Below are positions 7,497 through 16,361 of a stretch of DNA of 64,000 nucleotides, one piece after another. Below the pieces are notes generated by a model. The model ran no database searches, had not been told where the DNA came from, and saw only the letters and a list, made by a program, of their open reading frames with translations. Positions within the stretch are counted from its first letter, which is position 1; every line of letters starts with the position of its first letter. The position numbers and the translations under genes were made by a program. The DNA is from Tidjanibacter sp. (lineage in GTDB: Bacteria > Bacteroidota > Bacteroidia > Bacteroidales > Rikenellaceae): positions 34,460 through 98,459 of the forward strand of contig JAFVSY010000028.1 in the NCBI GenBank assembly GCA_017503465.1, given 5' to 3'.

Positions 7497-8795
7497 ATGA
7501 AAGATAGTAAGAGGGGACTTGTGGCACTCACTCCGCTGATGGTGATGTTGGCGGTCTTTTTGGTGGGCTCAATCGTTGCGGGCGACTTCTACCGCATCCC
7601 CATATCGTTGGCCTTCCTTGTGGCCACAATCTATGCCCTGACCCTTTGGCGCAAGAACGGGCTGAACAAAAACGTGGAAAACTTCTCACGCGGGGCGGGC
7701 TCTTCGCGCATCCTCTATATGATTTGGATATTTGTCCTTGCGGGTGCTTTTGCCACCTCGGCCAAGGCTATGGGTGCGGTGGATGCCACGGTGCAGTTGG
7801 CCCTGAAGGCCATTCCGGGCAACTTTATGCCTGCGGGCATATTCCTTGCCACCTGCTTCATTTCGATGTCCATAGGCACCTCGGTGGGTACGATTGTAGC
7901 TCTGACACCCGTGGTTACGGGCTTGGCGAAACAGTTGGGCGTGGACACGGCGTGGATGGTGGCCATTGTGGTTGGCGGTGCCTTCTTTGGCGACAACCTC
8001 TCGTTCATCTCCGACACCACCATTGCCGCCACCCAAACACAAGGGTGCGCAATGAAGGATAAGTTTCGCACCAACCTGCGACTCGTAACCCCGGCAGCCA
8101 TTATCGTACTACTGATATATCTTTTCAGTGGTGCCGGTGTGGGACAAGTGGAGACCATCGACTACACTTGGGCCGAAGCTGTGAAGGTGTTGCCCTATGC
8201 GTTGGTCATCGGCTTGGCACTCGGAGGTGTGAATGTGTTGGTGGTGTTGGCGTGCGGCATTTTGGCCACCGGAGTGGTTGGTGTGAGCACGGGTGCTATT
8301 GAGTTTTTTGCCCTCACAGCCTCGCTCGGGGAGGGTATGTGCTCAATGGGCGAACTCATCATCGTTACGATGTTGGCAGGTGGCCTGTTGGAACTCGTGA
8401 AGGTGGGCGGCGGACTCGACTACATCATCAGCGGGATTACCAAAAATATCAACAATCGCCGAGGGGGCGAGGGCGCAATCGCCTTGCTCACAATGCTTTC
8501 CAACGTGTGCACGGCCAACAACACCATCGCTATTCTGACCATTGGCGATATCTCTCGCAACATTGCCGGTCGCTTTGGGATTTCGCCCAAGAGGGCTGCG
8601 AGCCTCATCGACACCACCTCCTGCTTTGTGCAGGGCGTGCTCCCCTATGGTGCGCAGTTGCTTATGGCTTCGGGGCTGGCCGGCGTGTCGCCCGTGGCAA
8701 TCATCCCACACCTCTACTACCCGATGTTGATTGGTGTAATGGTGGCAGTGTCAATATTTCTCGGCAAAAAAGAGGTGTTGTCCGACAAAATTTAA
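7497..8795 (+). CDS. nhaC: NhaC-family Na+/H+ antiporter
   Basis: This 432-residue protein has about eleven hydrophobic segments spread along its length. Features of the NhaC family include SIGTSVGTIVALTPVV, GGAFFGDNLSFISDTTIAATQTQG (the conserved GDNxSxISDTT block of the ion path) and SLIDTTSCFVQGVLPYGAQLL near the C-terminus. The family exchanges cytosolic Na+ for protons across the inner membrane for pH and Na+ homeostasis. It lies alone between two hairpin/promoter regions. The substrate (Na+/H+ versus malate-lactate type exchange) is not proven. Confidence 0.88.
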   Translation: MKDSKRGLVALTPLMVMLAVFLVGSIVAGDFYRIPISLAFLVATIYALTLWRKNGLNKNVENFSRGAGSSRILYMIWIFVLAGAFATSAKAMGAVDATVQLALKAIPGNFMPAGIFLATCFISMSIGTSVGTIVALTPVVTGLAKQLGVDTAWMVAIVVGGAFFGDNLSFISDTTIAATQTQGCAMKDKFRTNLRLVTPAAIIVLLIYLFSGAGVGQVETIDYTWAEAVKVLPYALVIGLALGGVNVLVVLACGILATGVVGVSTGAIEFFALTASLGEGMCSMGELIIVTMLAGGLLELVKVGGGLDYIISGITKNINNRRGGEGAIALLTMLSNVCTANNTIAILTIGDISRNIAGRFGISPKRAASLIDTTSCFVQGVLPYGAQLLMASGLAGVSPVAIIPHLYYPMLIGVMVAVSIFLGKKEVLSDKI

Positions 8796-8803
8796 TACAT
8801 TTG
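8796..8803 (+). promoter_or_regulatory. -7 box upstream of fimbrillin-like gene
   Basis: TACATTTG matches TAnnTTTG exactly and starts one base after the nhaC stop codon. The -33 element is weak. The leader would be about 50 bases. Confidence 0.5.
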
Positions 8804-8861
8804 TAGGATGTAGGAACGAATTGATAGCAAATAAGTTCAAAATAAATCACAAAAACAACCT

Positions 8862-10511
8862 ATGAAATTTACAAAACTTTTCGCAATGGTGGCCGTGTTG
8901 GCAGTGGCCACAACCGCCTGCCAAAACGAGCCCGGAACTGAAGTTAACCCCAACCAAGAGGGTAAACTTATCTCGGTAACCCACTCACTCTATAACTTCA
9001 GTAGGGCTACCGACACCGCCTTTGAGGAGGGCGACCAGATTGGTCTGCACATCATCACCGATGATGCCTACCTCAACAACGCACTCTACACCCTCACCAA
9101 TGGTAAACTCACCAGCGCAACGCCCAACTATTGGTATCAGGACGAGGAGAAGGTGGCTGACGTGTTGGCCTACTACCCCTACAACGCACAGGGTGCCTAC
9201 TCGGCAGAGGGCTATGCTTTCGCGGTTCAGGCCGACCAGAGCAAAGAGGGCGCCTACGCCGCATCAGACCTTTTGATTGCTGCAACCACTTCCAAACCCA
9301 CCGCAGAGGCTGTTGAGCTCCCCTTCAGGCACGCCGGCTCGAAGGTTGTTGTGAAAATCAGCAACGACTCTGACGATGTTGTTAAGGATGTCTACATCAG
9401 CGGCGTTTACACCGCCGCAACCTTCAACTTCAAGAGTGGCGAAGCTACCGTTAGTGGAGAGAAGGCAACCATCAAGGGCGCTGTTGCCGGCAACGACTGG
9501 ACAATGATTGTTGTTCCCCAGCAGAGTGTCAGCCCCAAATTGATTGTTACTACCACCACCGAAGGTCAGTACACTTTCAATATTGCTGCCGCAACAGACC
9601 TCGTGGCAGGTAAGGTTGCAACCGCCAACCTCACCATCAGCAAAGAACTCGTTAGCACCGACTTCACTCCCGAAATTAGCGACTGGGAGAGCAACGGCAA
9701 CATCGAGTTCAACCCCAGCGAGGGTAATACCCCCGGCGAGGGCGAAGAGGGTGGTGACGACCCCGTTGTGCCCGAGAAACCCTTCGTATCTGAGGCTTCC
9801 GAGTTGGGCGTTGTTGGCTCGTTTGCAGCAAGTGGTTGGGCTAATGATGTTGTTCTCTACACCACTCCCACCGAGGGCTTGCTCGTAGCAGAGGGTGTTG
9901 AGTTTGCAGCATACAACGAATTCAAGATTCGCACTGTTGGCAGTTGGAAAGAGGGTGATGTTAATGTTGGCGCAGGCGCAGTAAACTACATTCAGGCAAA
10001 TAAATATTTTACCGCTTCGGATGCTAGTGGTGTTGGTAACATCTTTGTTGAGGCCGCAGGCACCTATGATATTTACTACAATGTGAACACTTTGGTTGTT
10101 TATCTTATGACCGCAGGTACCGACATTGCCGAGGCTACCGAGCAGACAGAGAATGGCAAAGAGCCCGTGTTTGAGGAGCCTGAGGTCTCCGATAATGTGC
10201 TCTATCTTGCACCCGGCGTGTGGAGTGCAGATGGCGCTTGGTTTGCCGCATACTTCTTCAATGATGGTGGCAATGTTTGGAACAAAATGACCGACAGCGA
10301 TAGCGATGGTGTTTATGAGGTGAATATCCCCACCGGCTTTGAGGTTGGTAGTGTAATCTTCTGCCGTATGGACCCGGCCAAGAGCGTGGTTGATTGGTCG
10401 AGCAAGTGGAATCAGAGTAATGACCTTACCATTGGTGAGGAGAACTTGTACACAATCTCCGATTGGGGCCAGAACACCGATGTTTGCCCCGGTACTTGGA
10501 GCGTGAAATAA
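8862..10511 (+). CDS. Fimbrillin-family lipoprotein with C-terminal starch-binding-type domain
   Basis: This 549-residue protein has a lipoprotein signal (LAVATTAC, Cys20). Residues about 45-285 follow the fimbrillin (Mfa-like) pattern: FSRATDTAFEEGDQIGL, YWYQDEEKVADVLAYYPY and LPFRHAGSKVVVKI. A Gly/Glu/Pro linker (EGNTPGEGEEGGDDP) leads to a SusE/F-like segment (VVGSFAASGWANDVVLY...AAGTYDIYYN). The C-terminal approx. 95 residues (GAWFAAYFFNDGGNVWNKM...VIFCRMDP...WNQSNDLT) resemble CBM26-type starch-binding modules. It is therefore probably a surface lipoprotein that binds glycan rather than a polymerising pilin. It is separate from the fimbrial operon and on the opposite strand. Confidence 0.8.
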   Translation: MKFTKLFAMVAVLAVATTACQNEPGTEVNPNQEGKLISVTHSLYNFSRATDTAFEEGDQIGLHIITDDAYLNNALYTLTNGKLTSATPNYWYQDEEKVADVLAYYPYNAQGAYSAEGYAFAVQADQSKEGAYAASDLLIAATTSKPTAEAVELPFRHAGSKVVVKISNDSDDVVKDVYISGVYTAATFNFKSGEATVSGEKATIKGAVAGNDWTMIVVPQQSVSPKLIVTTTTEGQYTFNIAAATDLVAGKVATANLTISKELVSTDFTPEISDWESNGNIEFNPSEGNTPGEGEEGGDDPVVPEKPFVSEASELGVVGSFAASGWANDVVLYTTPTEGLLVAEGVEFAAYNEFKIRTVGSWKEGDVNVGAGAVNYIQANKYFTASDASGVGNIFVEAAGTYDIYYNVNTLVVYLMTAGTDIAEATEQTENGKEPVFEEPEVSDNVLYLAPGVWSADGAWFAAYFFNDGGNVWNKMTDSDSDGVYEVNIPTGFEVGSVIFCRMDPAKSVVDWSSKWNQSNDLTIGEENLYTISDWGQNTDVCPGTWSVK

Positions 10512-10547
10512 GCGCTGCGATAATGCAGAGAGGCCCGTCCTCTTTGC

Positions 10548-10589
10548 ACACGAAAAGGCTCGGAGAACTCTCCGGGCCTTTTCGTGTTT
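10548..10589 (+). terminator. Strong intrinsic terminator after fimbrillin-like gene
   Basis: ACACGAAAAGGC (10548-10559) pairs with GCCTTTTCGTGT (10576-10587), extended by TCGGAG/CTCCGG around an AACT loop: an 18-bp stem with one wobble. A/T-rich ends make it usable in both directions. Confidence 0.85.
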
Positions 10590-10913
10590 CTGAGGGGAGG
10601 GACAAAAAGAGCTACAGGGGCCTCTGGACCGATTGGGCCCACTAAGGCCCAAAAAGCCATTAAGGGCTTTAAGGCAGACGAAATACAGCGCCTTCGGCCG
10701 GTGGCCACTTTGCCGCCAACCTGCTGACCCGCTACACGGGCGCAGAATAATCGGTAGATGCCAACCGCCTGCCTTATGGCAGTCGTGGCAAGAGGCAGGC
10801 GTTGCCAGTTTTGTGCAGTTGGAAGGTCGGCACGCTTCCCAACCTTGCGATTCCATTTAACCACCCCTTTCGTTCCTATCACTCCTATTGCTCCTCGCGG
10901 AAGACAAGGCACA
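10590..10913. repeat. Gene-free spacer with dispersed repeat (inverted copy)
   Basis: No credible gene. GC-rich short hairpins (GGGCCCACTAAGGCCC, GCCATTAAGGGC) come first. At about 10803-10856 there is an inverted copy of a dispersed intergenic repeat: read on the - strand, GGAATCGCAAGGTTGGGAAG followed by CGTGCCGACCTTCCAACTGC and ACAAAACTGG. Related copies are at about 37750-37810 and 57912-57975. Confidence 0.7.
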
Positions 10914-10944
10914 AAAAAGAGAGGAACAATGTTCCTCTCTTTTT
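10914..10944 (-). terminator. Terminator of the tRNA-Leu gene
   Basis: A perfect 14-bp inverted repeat (AAAAAGAGAGGAAC at 10914-10927, GTTCCTCTCTTTTT at 10931-10944) with an AAT loop. On the - strand the stem ends in a T run, seven bases after the tRNA. Confidence 0.85.
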
Positions 10945-10950
10945 CTCTTG

Positions 10951-11034
10951 TACCCGGAGCCGGGATCGAACCGGCACAGGGGTGAACCTATTGGTGTTTG
11001 AGACCAACGCGTCTACCAATTCCGCCATCCGGGC
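10951..11034 (-). tRNA. tRNA-Leu (anticodon CAA)
   Basis: On the - strand an 84-base class II tRNA folds. Its acceptor stem is GCCCGGA/TCCGGGT (one G-T pair at the end). The D-arm contains GAATTGGTAGACGC. The anticodon arm TTGGT-CTCAAAC-ACCAA gives anticodon CAA. A variable arm TAGGTTCACCCCTG is followed by the T-arm GCCGG-TTCGATC-CCGGC. CCA is not encoded. The long variable arm and the GCGGAATTGGTAGAC signature are those of leucine tRNAs. Confidence 0.95.
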
Positions 11035-11044
11035 ATTGAGGACA

Positions 11045-11074
11045 CAAAGGTACGCATTTATTTCAATTTTCAAA
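11045..11074 (-). promoter_or_regulatory. Promoter of tRNA-Leu
   Basis: On the - strand TTTG (11071-11074) and TACCTTTG (11045-11052, a perfect TAnnTTTG) are separated by 18 bases, placing the start of transcription about five bases before the tRNA. Confidence 0.75.
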
Positions 11075-11253
11075 ACCTCTGACCTCTTTTTTTTATTTCA
11101 CCCCACTCGGAGTCTCTTTTTTTGATATGGCGTGGCTCCATTCGCCACCCCAATAATCCACACAGCCCTACGTCAAACTCATCATAAACCCCACGCCGAG
11201 TTCGCGTAACCCCTACGTCAGCCCCACGTCTGCCCACACAATCTCGCGCGGTC

Positions 11254-14200
11254 CTACAACAAACCGGCCTCCTCCAGCTCCTCAATCGAAGCATCGCGCA
11301 CACAGCGAGGGGCCGCAACGGCGGTGTCGTTGTTGTTCATCTGAATGGCGTCACTATTGCCACTATCTTTTCGCACAGCCCAGCCAATCTTGCCCGTTTC
11401 GTGGGGGATGGAGCCATTGCTACCGAAGGAGTAGTAGGTGCGGCAGAATATCTGGTTGTCGGCCAAAGCGTTGAAGTAGTTGAAGATGATGGACATCTCC
11501 CTCTGGTTGGGCAGTCGATAGCCCTCCGGGCAGTGGCCCGTGGCAACGCTGTCGCCCACATCGGTGATGTAGTTGTTGTGGCCGAGGAAGTTGTTTGTGT
11601 AGCCGAGTCCGGTTATGTTGGGCAGGGTGTTGCGAGTGCCGCTGTAGACATAGAACTTCTTGGAGAGGCGGTTCATCTCGCTCTTCTCGTCGCCAAAGAC
11701 CAGTTCTTGAGTGGTTTGGTAGCGCAGCGCCTTTTCGTTGAGGCGGGTGCAGGTGATGGAGTAGTCCTCCTCGTTTGTGTCAACGTAGTCCTCCGGCATC
11801 TCGGTGAGGTCGTAGTTGTTTTGTTTGGTCTCGTTGGTGGTGCCAAGGTTGCGCATACAGCGGATTGTCCACGTGGAGAGGCGCACCGAACCACCATCGG
11901 TAGACCAGCTGTAGGACTCCGATAGGGTGGAGGTAGAGGCTACCTCCTCGCCCCACAAGACAATGGGGTTGTTGCTGGCATTGGTGCCACTGGCGGTGCT
12001 TGACACAACGTGCTGGCGCCACCTGTTGCCCTCCATTTCGGCTTGGGTGCGGTTGTAGAGCCTCGAGTCGAAAGTCAGCAGGTCGGAGCCGATGGTCATA
12101 CCCACCAGCTGACGAATGGATGCTGTGTACCACCTAATCTCGTCTTGGTCGATGATGCCGTTGCCATTGTTGTCCCTGTTTCGGGTCATACACGAGTAGC
12201 GTAACATTTTGTACTCATCGTTTAGCTCAGGCTGGTCGTTATCCACCTCAAAGTTCACATACTTATTCCACAACACTCCCTCTTTAAATTGGGTGTTGCT
12301 TGTGAAGAGTTCCCACTCCTTGATGGTGTTGAGTCGGCCATTGTATTGGTCGGTGTTGCCACGGTTTGCGTTGGTCGGGTTGGCGTAGGAGCTTGAGCCG
12401 TAGGACCAGTGGGCGTCATACTCATCCACGTGCTCTACGCCCCAGGCGGTGTGGAAGGAGGTGTTGTCGGGGTTGGTGTCGTAGATACTCTGGATGGGTT
12501 TTTGCTGAATGGTAACCACGGAGCCGGTGGCGCGACTCTCCTTGTCGCTGGAGGTGAAGGAGTCGCTCAGGATGTACATATACCTATCCTTTGAGACATT
12601 GACATACTGCTTCCAGAAGTCGTCGGCAATCTCGGCGTTGGGGTCGCGCGGGTCGTAGTCGTAGTAGAATTCGTCCACGAAGGCCGTAACGCAAATCTTT
12701 GGCCCATTGGGGTCTTTGTCGAAGGCTCCGAGGCTACTGATGCCCGTGGTTTCGTCCAAGCCGGAGAGGTATAGTTTGTGTTGCTCTCCGATGTATTTCA
12801 CCAGCTCGCTGACATTCATAATGCCATCGGGGTCCTCGCTGATGGTCTTGTTGGTGTAGTCGCGGCGGGCTGTGGTGTAGATACCATCGTTCAATTTGTT
12901 CACGCGGAATTTCACCCAAAGGTAGTCCAATCCCGGGGGGATGATGTCGTTACCCTCAATGTCAATCTCCGGGCCGCCCTCGCCGAAGGGTGTGCTGACG
13001 AGCCACGTGAGGGGCTTGTCGCCACTGATGTTTTTTGCGTGGAAGGTGAGTGTGCGTGATGCGTAGTGGCAGTCGCACACAGCAATCTCCTCCTTGGCCA
13101 CCACCACACTACCAAAGGCTGCCGGCTGGGTTTCGCCCGGCTGGCGACCATCCACAACGCTCTGGCCACGTGCATCCACTTCGGTGGTTACGCTGTTCAC
13201 GCCATTGATGGTTACGGTGTAGTTGTAGTAGGTGTTGCGATTGACATTAAAATTGTTCACTCCTTCGGCGGTTGGGGCACTGCTGCTGCCGAAGTCGCCG
13301 AGGTGGAGGATGTACTCCAAGTCGCCGCCGAGTTCTTGACCCTCCTGCTCGCCTTCGAGTTCCACCTTGATGGTACACTTGATGACTGCATAGGAGGAGT
13401 AGTTGTCGGCATACATAAAGTCCCTGTTGCCCTCGGAGTCGTTTTTGTTCAACCACCAACTCCCATCCTGCTCTTTGATTTGCCTGCTGCGCTCAAAGAA
13501 GGGGATGTAGTTCTCCACCGAGGCATTGGTCAGCGGGATTGTCTGCTTGGGGCTGCGGCGGTTTTCGAGCATATAGAACCAACTCTCGTAGGTGCTGATG
13601 GTGCGACCCGTGCCTTCGTCCATCGTTTGGTTGAGCTTGTCGAAGCCTTCGTAGTCGCGCGAGAAGAAGTCGTCACTGCTCTCTCCGCTGTCGTAGCCAC
13701 TCGTCAGCGGGCTGTCGCCATAGCCGCGGGTGGCGTAGGAAAAGACATAGGCGCTGCGGGGAACATTCACCACCCTGATTTCGGCATTCTCAAGGCTCTC
13801 CACCTTGGGGCCCTGTGTGAGGGTGATGTGTACCTTGGCGTCCAAGTGGAAGAGTTTGAGGATGGCGGTTTCGTAGGAGCCATCACCGTCGTTGTCTGCC
13901 GAAACGGTACCATCCGTAGCGATGTGCACGTTTTGGAGCGCACCTGTCATCTGAAGGTAACCATTGCGGGAAACGGTGCTCTGCACCATTGTTCCCTTGG
14001 TGCGCAGAAGTTCGCTTTCGGTGGCAATCTGCGAGAGTCGGTCGGAGGATATATCGACCATATCGGCGTCCAAGTTGGCCACGCCATAGATACGGTAGGT
14101 GTCGGCGGGGTCGGAGGTGGTGTGGATTTTGATTGTACCGGTGGTGAGTCGGCTGCTCACATCGGTCGAGTTGCTCACCCACCAGCAGTCGTCCGTGGCA

Positions 14201-14526
14201 TTATCGACCTCGCCCTTGGTGCTCTTTTGGTTTTTGCTGTCGAAGTAGCGCGAGTAGACCTTGTCGCCGGATGCGTCAAAGATGTAGATGTAGATGTTCC
14301 TCACGCGGTTTTCCTCAAGGTCGTTGAGGTTTTCGGCTCGGGTTTGCACCACGAGTTCGTTGGCAATGCCGGAGAAGTTAAGCACAATGCAGTCGGCCGA
14401 CTCTCCGCCACGACTGCCTGTGGAGTCGAGCCCGCCGATGTCGTTGGTACACCCCACACCCACACAGGCCATTGCTGCCAATGCGATGGTTGCCACAAGG
14501 GTTGATATGTTTTTTCTTCGTATCAT
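11254..14526 (-). CDS. DUF4906-type large fimbrial-cluster lipoprotein
   Basis: This very large exported protein (1090 residues from the chosen ATG) has a lipobox (ACVGVGC). The N-terminal part has a fimbrillin/Mfa-like layout: IVLNFSGIANELVVQTRAENLNDLEENRVRNIYIYIFD. The C-terminal third carries the pattern typical of DUF4906 proteins (KKFYVYSGTRNTLPNITGLG, GHCPEGYRLPNQREMSI, PRCVRD). It is the last gene of the fimbrial operon, where DUF4906 proteins usually sit, and may be a tip or anchor component; that role is inference. ATGs at 14562/14565 would add 12-13 residues before the signal peptide. The ATG at 14526 gives a normal signal (MIRRKNISTLV) and is preferred. Confidence 0.8.
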   Translation of the reverse strand: MIRRKNISTLVATIALAAMACVGVGCTNDIGGLDSTGSRGGESADCIVLNFSGIANELVVQTRAENLNDLEENRVRNIYIYIFDASGDKVYSRYFDSKNQKSTKGEVDNATDDCWWVSNSTDVSSRLTTGTIKIHTTSDPADTYRIYGVANLDADMVDISSDRLSQIATESELLRTKGTMVQSTVSRNGYLQMTGALQNVHIATDGTVSADNDGDGSYETAILKLFHLDAKVHITLTQGPKVESLENAEIRVVNVPRSAYVFSYATRGYGDSPLTSGYDSGESSDDFFSRDYEGFDKLNQTMDEGTGRTISTYESWFYMLENRRSPKQTIPLTNASVENYIPFFERSRQIKEQDGSWWLNKNDSEGNRDFMYADNYSSYAVIKCTIKVELEGEQEGQELGGDLEYILHLGDFGSSSAPTAEGVNNFNVNRNTYYNYTVTINGVNSVTTEVDARGQSVVDGRQPGETQPAAFGSVVVAKEEIAVCDCHYASRTLTFHAKNISGDKPLTWLVSTPFGEGGPEIDIEGNDIIPPGLDYLWVKFRVNKLNDGIYTTARRDYTNKTISEDPDGIMNVSELVKYIGEQHKLYLSGLDETTGISSLGAFDKDPNGPKICVTAFVDEFYYDYDPRDPNAEIADDFWKQYVNVSKDRYMYILSDSFTSSDKESRATGSVVTIQQKPIQSIYDTNPDNTSFHTAWGVEHVDEYDAHWSYGSSSYANPTNANRGNTDQYNGRLNTIKEWELFTSNTQFKEGVLWNKYVNFEVDNDQPELNDEYKMLRYSCMTRNRDNNGNGIIDQDEIRWYTASIRQLVGMTIGSDLLTFDSRLYNRTQAEMEGNRWRQHVVSSTASGTNASNNPIVLWGEEVASTSTLSESYSWSTDGGSVRLSTWTIRCMRNLGTTNETKQNNYDLTEMPEDYVDTNEEDYSITCTRLNEKALRYQTTQELVFGDEKSEMNRLSKKFYVYSGTRNTLPNITGLGYTNNFLGHNNYITDVGDSVATGHCPEGYRLPNQREMSIIFNYFNALADNQIFCRTYYSFGSNGSIPHETGKIGWAVRKDSGNSDAIQMNNNDTAVAAPRCVRDASIEELEEAGLL

Positions 14527-14615
14527 TCTAACTATAAATAGAATAGCGTTATTTCTGTTCATCATTCACCCCTCCACCGTCGGGGTGTCGGGTGCTCGTT
14601 CCACTCGCCGCGCGC

Positions 14616-16160
14616 TTAGTCGAAGGTAACATCGCCACCGCCACTGCCCCACGGCTGTACCTCAAAGTTGAAACTGCCGAGTTGCGGGTTGTAGAAGATG
14701 TTCACACCGAGTCGGAAGTGCTCGTTTCGGTCGATGCGCATAAGGGGCGACACGCCACCCAACGCATTGATGTAGGTCATCGCCTTGTCGTGCACGTAGC
14801 TACCCTTGAGGTCCTCGCTTGCCACGCCACTCCAAGCGGTCTTTTCGCTGATTTCGCGCAAGTACCATCGTTGGTTGTTGCTGTTTGGGGAGCTGCTTGT
14901 GCCTCGGTTGGTAACCGAGAGGCCGGAGGAGGTGGCATTTACAAAGTAGTAGGTCCTTCTCCAGCTGCCGCTTGAGGTGTAGAAGGTGCGGCCGCTGTTG
15001 CTTCCTATGGTGAAGGTGGTGGCATTGGCCGCCGCCACAACACTTATTGCCGAGTTGTTGCTTCTCAGGTAGAGGTCTTGCCCCACGTTGCGGATGGTGC
15101 TGGTGCTGTTGCCCGTGAACTCCCACAAAAAATCATTCTTGTTGGCTGCCGTGATGCTGTTGGCGGTCCTCCACTCCAACACTCCGGAGTCGTTCACACA
15201 CAGATACCTGCCCACACCTCTGTTGTAGAGCACATAGTGGTGTCCGGCAACGATTTCGGTGTGGTTGAGCCCCTCGTTAATGGCCGTAGTTGCGGAGTAG
15301 GTGGGATAGCTGCCGCTGTGGTTAGTAACCACGCTAATGGCAAAGCCCAAGTTGTAGAGCGCCTCCTCGTCGGTTTCGTAGATGTAGTCGTCAAAGAGCA
15401 CCGTGGTCGCATCGTTGGTAATCAACTGCGTGGTGGAGGGGAGGCTGAAGTTGCGGTAGGTGTTCCCACTTGGCACCGTGTAGTCGTGGTTGAAAAGGTA
15501 GGCCTTGGATGCATTGAAAGGCGAGGTGGTCAGGTTGGCCAAAAAGACCTTGTAGTTGCTGTCGGTTACGTGGTTGTTTACCACCAGCGTGAGCCTACCG
15601 ACAACCCTCTCCAACTCGCCCGACACGAGGTTTACGCCCTGCTTGAGGGTGGTGGTTATGATGGCCGTCATCGGCATCCCGTTCTCCTCGGTAAATGCGG
15701 GCGTGGCAGTGCCGCTGAGCTCACTCAACAACATCTCGCGCAAGCCGCTAACGTTTGCTCCGTGGACGGTGTAGGAGCTCAAATCAATGGGCGTGTTGGC
15801 CACAAGGAATATGTCGTGGGTACCACGCTCCATATTGTCAAACGACACAAGAGCCTCGGTCCTCTCTGCGTTGAACTCGGCATTGTCCTCGTCCATCACA
15901 AGCGACTTGTAGACCACATTGTCTTTGGTTACCAACACCGTGAGGTTGTTCATCTTCTCGCCTGCCATAGCGCTGCCCGCGCCGCCAATAGCACGACCAT
16001 CGCCCACCGGAGCCGCCCCCACAACTATCTGCAACGAGGCGTCTTTGGGACCACCACCACTGCCCACTTCGGGTACCTCCGGCCCAATGTTGTCGCAACC
16101 AACCAAGGCCAGCAGAGCCACTATGGCCGCAAGGAATATGTGTCTAACTCTCAATATCAT
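14616..16160 (-). CDS. Mfa1/FimA-like fimbrial lipoprotein with ricin-like insertion
   Basis: This 514-residue protein has a lipobox at ALVGC (Cys22). Residues about 40-290 resemble the two-domain P. gingivalis major-fimbrillin fold (NNLTVLVTKD, HDIFLVANTP, LVSGELERVVGRLTLVV, YLFNHDYTVPSG). Residues about 306-437 are different: short repeated units such as HYVLYNRGVGRYLCVNDSG, STIRNVGQDLYLRSNNS and GLSVTNRGTSS...NQRWYLREI resemble a ricin-B or fascin-like beta-trefoil. Fimbrillin sequence then resumes (HFRLGVNIFYNPQLGSFNFEVQPW). The insertion would sit on the surface of the subunit and suggests carbohydrate or protein binding. Both assignments rest on pattern only. Confidence 0.75.
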   Translation of the reverse strand: MILRVRHIFLAAIVALLALVGCDNIGPEVPEVGSGGGPKDASLQIVVGAAPVGDGRAIGGAGSAMAGEKMNNLTVLVTKDNVVYKSLVMDEDNAEFNAERTEALVSFDNMERGTHDIFLVANTPIDLSSYTVHGANVSGLREMLLSELSGTATPAFTEENGMPMTAIITTTLKQGVNLVSGELERVVGRLTLVVNNHVTDSNYKVFLANLTTSPFNASKAYLFNHDYTVPSGNTYRNFSLPSTTQLITNDATTVLFDDYIYETDEEALYNLGFAISVVTNHSGSYPTYSATTAINEGLNHTEIVAGHHYVLYNRGVGRYLCVNDSGVLEWRTANSITAANKNDFLWEFTGNSTSTIRNVGQDLYLRSNNSAISVVAAANATTFTIGSNSGRTFYTSSGSWRRTYYFVNATSSGLSVTNRGTSSSPNSNNQRWYLREISEKTAWSGVASEDLKGSYVHDKAMTYINALGGVSPLMRIDRNEHFRLGVNIFYNPQLGSFNFEVQPWGSGGGDVTFD

Positions 16161-16181
16161 CGTAATCTCGTTTGTTAAAGA

Positions 16182-16352
16182 GTAATTAGTAAAGAGTAAT
16201 TAGTAGTTTTTTTACTCCTTTCTACCCTCGCTTACTCGCAACTTTCTCAATTTTCAACTTTCAATTCCAAAACAGACGCCCCCGCTGCTGCGCAGCACCC
16301 CCTCTAACTCAGAGGGGGAAATTTTCAATTTTCAATTTTCAATTCTCAATTC
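16182..16352. repeat. Dispersed repeats between two fimbrial genes
   Basis: The spacer holds AGTAATTAGTAA units (16189-16207), AATTTTCAA/AATTCTCAA units (16246-16265 and 16319-16352) and a GC-rich double-hairpin repeat (16273-16320: ACAGACGCCCCCGCTGCTGC, then a palindrome CCCCCTCTAACTCAGAGGGGG-like arm pair). Near-identical modules occur at 37692-37740, 42877-42922 and 57792-57838. Confidence 0.8.
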
Positions 16353-16361
16353 TCCCCCTTA

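Noticed and set aside
10463-10912. Short frames in both directions across the spacer before the tRNA
   Set aside because: They cross a terminator hairpin and a dispersed repeat and show no domain or start signal; they read as structured non-coding DNA.
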